Origin: a virus | Virus record (IMG/VR): IMGVR_UViG_3300006751_000096 | Span: 1-27,690 of that record | Direction: 5' to 3' (one strand) | Length of the DNA stretch: 27,690 nt | Part shown: in pieces, positions 22,342 through 27,690 of the stretch | Layout of the letters: each line of letters opens with the position of its first letter | Numbering within the stretch: position 1 is the stretch's first letter | The notes under the pieces: model-generated | What the model was told of the DNA's origin: nothing | Database searches by the model: none | What the model saw: the letters and a program-made list of their open reading frames with translations, nothing else | Position numbers and translations under genes: made by a program

Positions 22342-22631
22342 AATTAAACGAAAAGTCCGAATTTACCCTCGACCTCAAGACAATAATTTTAATAACGGGG
22401 TTTGTAATATCGCTGTCTGCAACTTATTTCACACTAAAAGCAGATGTTGAAGAAGCAAAGACATTGCCGAAATTACCAATTTCAGAAAAAGAGTTTGAAC
22501 TAAAAGATCAACTAATTCGCCAAACCATACTCAACAACGGTTCGCAATTGGAAAATCAACAAGAACAACTGAACAAGATTGAGGACAAAATTGACAAGAT
22601 TGATGAACGACTTTATGAATTAAATAAGTAA
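22338..22631 (+). CDS. N-anchored coiled-coil membrane protein (97 aa)
   Basis: From ATG 22338 (the TTG at 22329 is a less likely start): a short cytoplasmic N-terminus, one membrane segment (LKTIILITGFVISLSATYF), then a linker and a coiled coil (ENQQEQLNKIEDKIDKIDER). A single N-terminal anchor with a periplasmic coiled coil is the plan of an inner-membrane spanin. It lies inside the lysis cassette, next to a lipoprotein gene (22634), the usual partner of such a spanin. The pairing is inference from topology only. Confidence 0.55.
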   Translation: MKLNEKSEFTLDLKTIILITGFVISLSATYFTLKADVEEAKTLPKLPISEKEFELKDQLIRQTILNNGSQLENQQEQLNKIEDKIDKIDERLYELNK

Positions 22632-22633
22632 TT

Positions 22634-22975
22634 ATGAATGTAGGACAGATATTATTGGTTTTAATGGGACTTGTGTTTTTTTGTTTTGGATCATGCAATG
22701 GTCAAGTGAAGGTGATACATTTTAACAGCGAATGGAATAGCGATAATAATTTTGATATTGCACAACTTAAAGACTGTGAAACAGAAAACATAACAATATG
22801 CCACAACCCAAAAAAACAAGAAGAACATTCAATTATGTCTGTTCCTACAATCATTGTGTTTGATGATGGTGAAGAAAAAATGAGGTTTGAAGCGAATATA
22901 ATGATGGAACTTGAAGCAACAAAAAAAGATATACAGAAAGAAATTGACAAAATAATGTTGGAAAAATTTGAATAA
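22634..22975 (+). CDS. thioredoxin-fold lipoprotein without CxxC
   Basis: A 113-residue protein with an N-terminal export signal (ILLVLMGLVFFCFGSCNGQ), with Cys at residue 21 in a lipobox-like GSC-N context, so probably a lipoprotein. The rest follows the thioredoxin order: VKVIHFNSEW (strand 1), a helix, ENITICHNP (strand 2), MSVPTIIVFDDGEEKMRFEA (the cis-Pro strand and strand 4), then a long C-terminal helix. The catalytic CxxC after the first strand is replaced by WNSD, so it cannot work as a normal thiol oxidoreductase. Coupled to the endolysin gene (TAATG). Possibly an outer-membrane spanin-like or structural role. Confidence 0.55.
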   Translation: MNVGQILLVLMGLVFFCFGSCNGQVKVIHFNSEWNSDNNFDIAQLKDCETENITICHNPKKQEEHSIMSVPTIIVFDDGEEKMRFEANIMMELEATKKDIQKEIDKIMLEKFE

Positions 22976-23442
22976 TGAAACTATCTGAAAACTTTTATTT
23001 ATCTGAGTTTACAAGAAGCGCAACAGCAGACCGTCTTGGCATTAACAACAAGCCAGACAACCATGATATTAAAAACATGATTGATTTGTGTGATAATATA
23101 TTACAACCTGTTCGCGACACTATTGGCGCAATTAGAATAACGTCAGGGTTTAGACACCCAGATTTGTCAGTGGCAATTGGATCAAGTAAACGCAGTCAAC
23201 ATTGTTCTGGAATGGCGGCGGACATTCAGTTTCATAAAAACGGAACAATGAACAACAAACTATTAATGGACACAATAATTCAGAACTGTGAGTTTGACCA
23301 ATTGATTGAAGAATTTAATTTTTCGTGGATACATGTTTCATTCAGTTGTGATAACAACAGAAATCAGATTTTGAAGGCATACAAAGATGAAGACAACAAA
23401 ACTAAATATGTAGATATAACACATAACTATAAAGCAATATGA
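22975..23442 (+). CDS. endolysin, M15 family peptidase
   Basis: A 155-residue zinc peptidase of the M15A type, which cuts peptidoglycan peptides. Signature residues: His76 and Asp83 in SQHCSGMAADIQF (the HxxxxxxD zinc pair), a conserved Glu near LIEEF (112-113), and His120 in WIHVSF (third zinc ligand). ITSGFRHPDLS before it is typical of the family. Length is that of a single-domain phage endolysin. No signal peptide, so export depends on the holin, encoded immediately downstream (4-base overlap). Start ATG 22975 shares its base with the previous stop. Confidence 0.92.
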   Translation: MKLSENFYLSEFTRSATADRLGINNKPDNHDIKNMIDLCDNILQPVRDTIGAIRITSGFRHPDLSVAIGSSKRSQHCSGMAADIQFHKNGTMNNKLLMDTIIQNCEFDQLIEEFNFSWIHVSFSCDNNRNQILKAYKDEDNKTKYVDITHNYKAI

Positions 23443-23819
23443 ATTTTTTAAGTAAACTATTTGGCAATTTAAATCTTGATGTGAATAACCTCGTTGATAA
23501 CTTAACAACAACGAAAGAAGAAAAGCAAGAATTAAAAATTAAATTTGAAGCATTGTTCTTAGAAGCAAGAGCAAAAGCAGAAGAACAAATAACAAGAAGG
23601 TGGGAATCTGACAACAAGGCGGGTTGGCTTCCTGCAAACATCAGACCTTTGGTATTAGCATTTTTAGTAGTGTCAACAGTATTATTAATTTTTATTGAAG
23701 GTGGTATAATCGAGTTTTCCGTCAAGGAAAATTGGATTGATTTATTAACGATGGTTTTGATTACCGTGATTTCAGCGTATTTTGGCGGTAGAAGTATAGA
23801 AAAAGTGAAAAAGAAATAA
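23439..23819 (+). CDS. holin of the 3-TM (GTA_holin_3TM) type
   Basis: A 126-residue membrane protein. The N-terminal 60 residues are hydrophilic and helical. The family motif RWESDNKAGWLPANIRPLVL lies at about residues 53-72, followed by membrane segments at about 70-90 (LVLAFLVVSTVLLIFIEGG) and 98-116 (WIDLLTMVLITVISAYFGG) and a basic end. RW-x-SD...W..NIRPL is characteristic of the gene-transfer-agent-type holin family. The ATG overlaps the endolysin stop, as expected for a holin-endolysin pair. It would form membrane lesions that release the M15 peptidase. Confidence 0.85.
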   Translation: MNFLSKLFGNLNLDVNNLVDNLTTTKEEKQELKIKFEALFLEARAKAEEQITRRWESDNKAGWLPANIRPLVLAFLVVSTVLLIFIEGGIIEFSVKENWIDLLTMVLITVISAYFGGRSIEKVKKK

Positions 23820-23839
23820 AAGACAAAAGAACATACCGT

Positions 23840-24610
23840 TTGAGATTAACAAAGTCAGAACATGACAGGGTTAAAGATTCAAGACAAAATGGTGATGAAA
23901 TTATTTTAGTGATTTCTGATTTACACATTCCGTATCACCACCAAGACAGTATTCGTTTTCTTAGAGCTGTCAAAGAACACTATAATATAGAAGATAATAA
24001 CCCAAATCATCACATTTTTAATTCTGGTGATGAAGCGGACTTTCACGGAATTTCTATGCACGACAGCGAAACATCATTGCCAACGCAACACAATGAAACA
24101 CTCAAAGCACGTAAAGTTTTTAAAGAATTAGAAGCGTTATTCCCAAAAATGGTGCTTGTGCATTCTAATCACGGAAGTATGTTATACAGACGTGGGAAAA
24201 AGCACGGCATACCTAATTATATGTTAAGAGATTATAACGAGGTTTTAGGCGTTGGTGATGGTTGGAAGTGGTTTCCTGATTATAAGTTTAAAATGAACAA
24301 TGGACAATGGCTATTTATGACACACGGAATGAAAAAGAACGGACTGGCACTTGCAAAAGAGATGGGAATGTGCGTTGTGCAGGGACATTATCACACCACT
24401 TTCGAAATAAATTACACATCTTCACCTTTGTCGCTTTCATGGAATTTGGCTGTTGGCTGTCTTATAGATGACCACAGTTTAGCGTTTGCGTATAATAAGG
24501 TTAATTCTGCAAGGGTTATTTTGGGTTGTGGAATAATAATAAATGGACAACCAAAACTTCTTCCAATGGTTCTTGAAAGGGGTGGGCGTTGGAATGGTGT
24601 GGTGAATTAA
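23840..24610 (+). CDS. calcineurin-like metallophosphoesterase
   Basis: A 256-residue enzyme with all five motifs of the metallophosphoesterase superfamily: DLH (Asp27, His29), GDEAD (Asp64), SNHG (Asn110, His111), THG (His162) and GHYH (His183, His185). These bind two metal ions and hydrolyse phosphoesters; the substrate is unknown. There is no ATG upstream of the first motif in frame, and the TTG at 23840 gives a 26-residue lead, so TTG is the probable start. It follows the holin gene by 20 bases and has no signal peptide, so it acts in the cytoplasm. Nucleic-acid, nucleotide or protein phosphate are all possible substrates. Confidence 0.85.
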   Translation: MRLTKSEHDRVKDSRQNGDEIILVISDLHIPYHHQDSIRFLRAVKEHYNIEDNNPNHHIFNSGDEADFHGISMHDSETSLPTQHNETLKARKVFKELEALFPKMVLVHSNHGSMLYRRGKKHGIPNYMLRDYNEVLGVGDGWKWFPDYKFKMNNGQWLFMTHGMKKNGLALAKEMGMCVVQGHYHTTFEINYTSSPLSLSWNLAVGCLIDDHSLAFAYNKVNSARVILGCGIIINGQPKLLPMVLERGGRWNGVVN

Positions 24611-24619
24611 TTATATTTG
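24589..24619 (+). promoter_or_regulatory. Bacteroidota-type promoter
   Basis: TTG at 24589-24591, exactly 20 bases, TATATTTG at 24612-24619, a perfect -7 consensus. It overlaps the end of the metallophosphoesterase gene and points at the small gene at 24638, leaving a leader of roughly a dozen bases. Confidence 0.65.
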
Positions 24620-24637
24620 TTAACGAAACTTAAATAT

Positions 24638-24772
24638 ATGAGCAAACATATTTATAGTGAAAATTTAAAACTTGGTGCTTATTATACTTATGATAAAAAC
24701 AACAATAAAGTTTATGATCTGAAAAGTATGCGACAAGATTTTAAAGAACTAATAAAAAAATTGAAAAAATAG
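24638..24772 (+). CDS. small hypothetical protein (44 aa)
   Basis: ATG at 24638, 18 bases after a consensus promoter. The peptide is Tyr- and Lys-rich (LGAYYTYDKNNNKVYDLKSM) and ends in a basic helix. It is followed by a structured element at 24771. The own promoter and the isolated setting make it a good small gene candidate; the function is unknown. Confidence 0.6.
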   Translation: MSKHIYSENLKLGAYYTYDKNNNKVYDLKSMRQDFKELIKKLKK

Positions 24773-24838
24773 AAGACACCTGTGTAGGTTTTAAATGTCG
24801 TCTTCAACCTGCAAATTGAGTTCAGCAGGTGTCTTTCT
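24771..24838 (+). other. nested stem-loop with alternative pairing
   Basis: Outer stem AGAAGACACCTG (24771-24782) with CAGGTGTCTT-T-CT (24826-24838), one bulged T. Inside it, TGTAGGTT (24783-24790) pairs with AACCTGCA (24806-24813). GAAGAC (24772-24777) can instead pair with GTCTTC (24800-24805), which would break both stems. No T run follows on the + strand, so it is not an ordinary terminator there. It could terminate leftward transcripts, or control the small genes beside it. Confidence 0.55.
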
Positions 24839-24885
24839 ATTCTCCTTTTGTTAATAATTCTGTTAACAACGCAAAACCCTTCTTT

Positions 24886-24916
24886 TTGATTATATGGATT
24901 TTTTTTCTTATATTTG
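24886..24916 (+). promoter_or_regulatory. Bacteroidota-type promoter
   Basis: TTG at 24886-24888 (within TTTTTG), exactly 20 bases, TATATTTG at 24909-24916. Perfect -7 consensus; leader of about 24 bases to the ATG at 24946. Confidence 0.7.
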
Positions 24917-24945
24917 TTGTGAAAATAACTAATAATAGAGAAAAA

Positions 24946-25131
24946 ATGAGAAATACAAATTTATGGATAGTATTGAATGAGGAAACCCTAAATACTATGA
25001 AAGGTAAAAACAATAAAACTGCTAAATTTTCCACTAAAGAAGAAGCGAACGAAGTGGCTTCTGGTAAATTAAATATGTGGGTTGTGGTTCATGTTAATTT
25101 TAATCACAAATGGTTAAACCATACAGTATAA
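24946..25131 (+). CDS. small hypothetical protein (61 aa)
   Basis: ATG at 24946 after an AGAGAAAAA leader and a consensus promoter; the frame is open further upstream, but the promoter position favours this start. The sequence begins MRNTNLWIVLNEETLNTMKG and has a basic turn and a C-terminal strand (MWVVVHVNF). No family is recognised. It starts a run of small genes that resembles the early region of other phages. Confidence 0.6.
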   Translation: MRNTNLWIVLNEETLNTMKGKNNKTAKFSTKEEANEVASGKLNMWVVVHVNFNHKWLNHTV

Positions 25132-25161
25132 ATAAATAGTATTAATTTAAAAATAGAGAAA

Positions 25162-25341
25162 ATGAAAGAAAAATCATTATATGACAAAGAAGAACTCATG
25201 CAATTAAGCAAAGAGTTTTTAGTGGCGACAGTTCTACAATTAGAAAAAGACAAAACTTATTGGATCAATAAAGCACAAGAAATTCATGAAGAACACAGAA
25301 AAGGCATGAGGGAAATGTGGGACTTAATAGATAAAAAATAG
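25162..25341 (+). CDS. small helical hypothetical protein (59 aa)
   Basis: ATG at 25162, preceded by ATAGAGAAA, the same kind of A-rich leader as at 24946. The protein is charged and almost entirely helical (EELMQLSKEFLVATVLQLEK, AQEIHEEHRKGMREMWDLI). No domain is recognised. It is followed after two bases by the next small gene. Confidence 0.6.
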   Translation: MKEKSLYDKEELMQLSKEFLVATVLQLEKDKTYWINKAQEIHEEHRKGMREMWDLIDKK

Positions 25342-25343
25342 AT

Positions 25344-25493
25344 ATGGAATTACATATAAAAGAATTCAATACAGAAACATCTGATGGTATGAAAAGTGCT
25401 ATCATGTTTGAAGCAAATAACCCTGAGTATAAATTAATAAATAGCAGGATTGATCCAACTTGGTATTTTGAAAAAATGATTAAAAATGATTAG
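25344..25493 (+). CDS. small hypothetical protein (49 aa)
   Basis: ATG at 25344, two bases after the preceding stop; its own stop overlaps the next gene start by 8 bases. The sequence MELHIKEFNTETSDGMKSAI is followed by FEANNPEYKL and an RIDPTWYFEKM end. No family is recognised. Close packing supports it being real. Confidence 0.55.
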   Translation: MELHIKEFNTETSDGMKSAIMFEANNPEYKLINSRIDPTWYFEKMIKND

Positions 25494-25803
25494 AAGCAAT
25501 TGCTGTAGTGCAAGATATTGGTATGAATTAGATTGTTGTTCAAAATGTAAAGAACATTGTGATACTTATGATGATGATAAAGAAGAAGAAATAAAAGAAT
25601 TCAGAATTGATGGCAAAGGATATTTTGGCGGGGTTGTTCAAAAAGATTCTATTATTCCATTTTTAGATATTTGCGACATTCAATATGGTTCTGGTTATAT
25701 AAAATTTAAAGGCACAGAAACACAGCTTGATGATTTCTTAATTGAACTCGGGAAAAATGAGATGTGTTTTAAAACAATAGGGGTTCACACAATAAAAGAT
25801 TAA
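25486..25803 (+). CDS. Cys-rich, zinc-ribbon-like small protein (105 aa)
   Basis: A 105-residue protein with a dense Cys N-terminus: NCCSARYWYELDCCSKCKEH followed by CD gives six Cys in 20 residues, consistent with one or two zinc sites. An acidic hinge (DDDKEEEIKE) and a small beta domain (YIKFKGTETQLDDFLIELGK) follow. Two more Cys (DICDI, EMCFK) occur later. No named family is recognised. It overlaps the upstream small gene by 8 bases. It could bind nucleic acid, or host proteins in early infection. Confidence 0.65.
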   Translation: MIRSNCCSARYWYELDCCSKCKEHCDTYDDDKEEEIKEFRIDGKGYFGGVVQKDSIIPFLDICDIQYGSGYIKFKGTETQLDDFLIELGKNEMCFKTIGVHTIKD

Positions 25804-25805
25804 TT

Positions 25806-25994
25806 ATGATATATAAAAATTTGCATGATATAGATACGTTTGCTTGTCATGATGGTGAGGTTATGTTGTCTGGACAAGATGAACAAGGTGAATCATTTAC
25901 AATTGTTATTCCCGCCTATGAATTTATAGAATGGGTTGACATGGACTATATTAGAGAAAAATTAATTGAACATATAAAAGAGAAAAAATTATGA
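25806..25994 (+). CDS. small acidic hypothetical protein (62 aa)
   Basis: ATG at 25806, three bases after the previous stop. Acidic N-terminus with short strands (EVMLSGQDEQGESFTIVIPA) and a C-terminal helix (MDYIREKLIEHIKEKK). Its stop overlaps the next ATG at 25991. No domain is recognised. Confidence 0.6.
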   Translation: MIYKNLHDIDTFACHDGEVMLSGQDEQGESFTIVIPAYEFIEWVDMDYIREKLIEHIKEKKL

Positions 25995-26287
25995 GATTAT
26001 TGGAATTTGTAAAAACAGGAAAACAATATACATCAAAACATGGTGGCAAATGGTTTCACATATATTTTAAAGATGACTATAAAAGCTACAGAACAGCTTT
26101 GTTTGACAACATGAGAAACTTTAGTAATTGGCAACAGATTATAAACAATGCAGAAAGAGGTGATTTTATTGACAACCTTAAAATGAAAATCTACAAAGGA
26201 AAAGAGATTGTTGACGCAGATAGTATGCCAAAGTTAATAACAAAAGAATTCATGGAAGAAGTCAAAGACTGTTTGTATGAAGACTAA
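25991..26287 (+). CDS. hypothetical protein (98 aa)
   Basis: A 98-residue protein overlapping the previous stop (ATGA). The first half has aromatic strands (LEFVKTGKQYTSKHGGKWFH, IYFKDDYKSYRTALF), compatible with a small DNA-binding or OB-like fold, and the second half is helical with an acidic end. Its 3' end contains the -33 element of the next promoter. The function is unknown. Confidence 0.6.
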   Translation: MRLLEFVKTGKQYTSKHGGKWFHIYFKDDYKSYRTALFDNMRNFSNWQQIINNAERGDFIDNLKMKIYKGKEIVDADSMPKLITKEFMEEVKDCLYED

Positions 26288-26303
26288 AAAATAATTATAT
26301 TTA
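26272..26303 (+). promoter_or_regulatory. Bacteroidota-type promoter
   Basis: TTTG at 26272-26275, exactly 20 bases, TATATTTA at 26296-26303, with a leader of about nine bases to the ATG at 26318. It would drive the replication-type genes that follow. Confidence 0.6.
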
Positions 26304-26317
26304 AACAAAAAACAGAT

Positions 26318-26710
26318 ATGGAAACAAAAAAAGACATTTTAAACAGATTGTTTAAGGAAAACAATTTAACAGACGAAGACGTGTTCAAGCACAAATTTTA
26401 TAACATCATCACTAGAAATGGCGTTGATAAGATTATGTCAAAAAATTCTATTAATATAACTTATGAATTAATATATAATTCTCCTGACCTGAAATATGTT
26501 ATAATAAAAGCAACAGGAAGTATGGGCGACCAAGTTATAGAAACATTTGGCGAATGCTCACCTCAAAATAATTCAAACAGTTATGGGGTTTCAATGGCAG
26601 AAAAAAGAGCAAAATCAAGAATTTGTTTAATGCTTTGTGGCTTGTATGCACAGGGTGGCGTGTTTTCAGAAGATGAAGCAGATGTGTTTAAAAGAAGTAA
26701 TAATCAATAA
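26318..26710 (+). CDS. hypothetical replication/recombination-region protein (130 aa)
   Basis: A 130-residue protein behind its own promoter. It reads as a small alpha/beta domain: INITYELIYNSPDLKYVIIK (strands), a Gly-rich turn, VIETFGECSPQNNSN, then SMAEKRAKSRICLMLCGLYA (a helix with an AEKRAxxR motif) and GGVFSEDEADVF. Similar ETFGEA...MAEKRAxxR patterns occur in small phage proteins beside SSB genes, which suggests a DNA-metabolism role such as recombination or annealing. I cannot name the family. The gene is followed after 11 bases by the SSB-like gene. Confidence 0.65.
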   Translation: METKKDILNRLFKENNLTDEDVFKHKFYNIITRNGVDKIMSKNSINITYELIYNSPDLKYVIIKATGSMGDQVIETFGECSPQNNSNSYGVSMAEKRAKSRICLMLCGLYAQGGVFSEDEADVFKRSNNQ

Positions 26711-26721
26711 ATAAATAAGAT

Positions 26722-27045
26722 ATGTATAAAATTAGAGGTGAAATAACCAGTATAGAAAACGAAAATATTAATACTCAAAAAGGAGATTTTGTTAAAAAGC
26801 TAATAACCATTGTAGAATCTGATACAGGGTTTGACCACGTGCAGCAATTTGAAATCTTTGGCAAAGAGAAGATAGATGTAATAGAGCATTCAAGAAAGCT
26901 GTCAACAGGTCAGTATGTCAATATAGATTTTTATATAAAGAGTAGAGAATATAAAGGAAAATTCTATAATACTTTAATGATAAAAGAAGTTATGATAGAA
27001 GATTCTTCAACAAGATTAGCAGAAGAATCAGTTCCATTTAGTTAA
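26722..27045 (+). CDS. OB-fold single-stranded-DNA-binding-like protein (DUF3127-type)
   Basis: A 107-residue protein with a five-strand OB-fold layout: YKIRGEITSIEN, FVKKLITIVES, VQQFEIFGKEKIDVI, GQYVNIDFYIKSREYKG, and FYNTLMIKEV. It ends EESVPFS, an acidic-aromatic tail like that of SSB proteins, which recruits partners. The DUF3127 family, common in Bacteroidota and their phages, has this layout and is thought to bind single-stranded DNA. Its place after 26318 and before a replication initiator fits. It is followed by a terminator. Confidence 0.7.
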   Translation: MYKIRGEITSIENENINTQKGDFVKKLITIVESDTGFDHVQQFEIFGKEKIDVIEHSRKLSTGQYVNIDFYIKSREYKGKFYNTLMIKEVMIEDSSTRLAEESVPFS

Positions 27046-27053
27046 ATTTTTAC

Positions 27054-27117
27054 GCCCTCTTGCATGTCTGGTCTGTTATTTTTTTCTCTATTTTACAGGC
27101 ATGTGAGGGGGTTTTTT
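27054..27117 (+). terminator. long-stem terminator before the replication gene
   Basis: CCCTC (27055-27059) and CATGTCTG (27063-27070) pair with CAGGCATG (27096-27103) and GAGGG (27105-27109), with small bulges and a 25-base T-rich loop, followed by six T (27112-27117). It separates the SSB-like gene from the next one. Confidence 0.75.
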
Positions 27118-27130
27118 ATAAAATAGAGAT

Positions 27131-27690
27131 ATGAAAAAAACTTACTTCAACCACGATAGTTCGGCAAGAACAGATTTACGTATAATCAAACTCAGGGCGA
27201 AATTAGGATATGAGGGTTATGGCGTTTTCTGGGCGTTGTTAGAATTATTGTTCACAGAAGAAAACAAACTTTGTGTTGATGATTATAGTGAAATTGCATT
27301 TGGTTTGCAGACTGATCCTAAAATTCTAAAGCAAGTCATTGAAGATTTTGATTTATTTAACGTAGAAGATGATTGTTTTTATTCTAAGCGATTAAATAAA
27401 CAAATAGAAGAAATCAATTCTAAGTCCAACAAAGCTAAGGAGAACGCTTCTAAAAGGTGGAAAAATGCAGTTGCAAAGCGAACGGATAGCGGTCGCATTG
27501 CTAGTAGAGTAGAAGTAGAAGCAAAAGTAGAAGTAAAGAAAAGTAATAAAAAGGGTGTTGATTATTATAATGATATTTCTTTTCCTGATTATTATGATAT
27601 TCATTATGCTAAAAGAATTGAACAGGATATAAACAAGACAAAAGAATATCACGAACACCTTAGAAGTATTGGTTATATACAACAAAGAAA
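27131..27690 (+). CDS. replication initiation-type protein, DUF4373 / DnaD-like N-terminus (partial)
   Basis: Open from ATG 27131 to the window end; 186 codons are visible. The N-terminal 100 residues match the Lin1244/Lin1753-like domain (DUF4373): YFNHDSSARTDLRIIKLRAK, GYEGYGVFWALLELLF, then a DYSEIAFGLQTDPKILKQVI winged-helix segment and YSKRLNKQIEEINSKSNKAK. Such proteins start replication or load the helicase in Gram-positive and Bacteroidota phages and plasmids. After residue 105 comes a basic, low-complexity linker (KENASKRWKNAVAKR, then SRVEVEAKVEVKK), as is usual for the family. The C-terminal domain lies beyond the window. Confidence 0.8.
   Translation, partial: MKKTYFNHDSSARTDLRIIKLRAKLGYEGYGVFWALLELLFTEENKLCVDDYSEIAFGLQTDPKILKQVIEDFDLFNVEDDCFYSKRLNKQIEEINSKSNKAKENASKRWKNAVAKRTDSGRIASRVEVEAKVEVKKSNKKGVDYYNDISFPDYYDIHYAKRIEQDINKTKEYHEHLRSIGYIQQR

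Noticed and set aside
24771-24838. A tRNA, because of the cloverleaf-like outer stem and inner hairpin
   Set aside because: About 68 bases with only one inner arm, no T-loop consensus and no anticodon arm of normal size.

Overview
The window looks like part of the genome of a tailed (siphovirus-like) double-stranded DNA phage, or a prophage, of a Bacteroidota host, most likely a flavobacterium-like one. The reasons are: low GC (about one third by eye); AT-rich promoters of the Bacteroidota type (TTTG-N20-TATATTTR); few Shine-Dalgarno sites, with A-rich leaders before starts; a signal peptide ending SFGQ; and structural proteins of kinds seen in Bacteroidota phages. Every convincing gene is on the + strand, tightly packed, often with TAATG or ATGA overlaps. 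The window begins inside one gene and ends inside another. No integrase, repressor, tRNA, CRISPR array or insertion sequence was seen.

Layout. 1-3020: small Cys-rich or basic genes, an HNH nuclease and a ParB-methyltransferase fusion. 3065-4580: packaging (small terminase-like protein, large terminase). 4611-13324: tail module (frameshifted chaperone-like gene, tail terminator-like, HK97 gp10-like, two large tail-tip proteins, tape measure). 13325-13928: a 600-bp island without a clear gene, holding two promoter-to-terminator units, a strong palindrome and a 39-bp direct repeat. 13929-21130: head and connector module (XkdF-like protease, acidic scaffold-like protein, major capsid protein, tube-like protein, portal fused to a C-terminal domain, connector, possible decoration or fibre protein). 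21132-24610: envelope and lysis cassette (secreted barrel-like protein, small membrane proteins, thioredoxin-fold lipoprotein, M15 peptidase, 3-TM holin, metallophosphoesterase). 24638-27690: small early-type genes, an OB-fold SSB-like protein and the start of a replication initiation protein.

How it works together. Two promoter classes can be read by eye. Host-like promoters (TTG or TTTG, exactly 20 bp, then TATATTTR or TATATTAG) serve the small-gene and replication region and the two units in the island. A different composite motif, TARACAAAA, 10 bp, TATATTTATAAAAAA, lies 1 to 10 bases before the starts of tail, head-protease and tube-region genes, with a degraded copy before the scaffold gene. 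It is a candidate late promoter. The tail chaperone-like gene appears to use a -1 frameshift at a 10-T run. The most novel material is the island at 13344-13885, the late-promoter motif, and the portal with a 12-A run just before its extra C-terminal domain.
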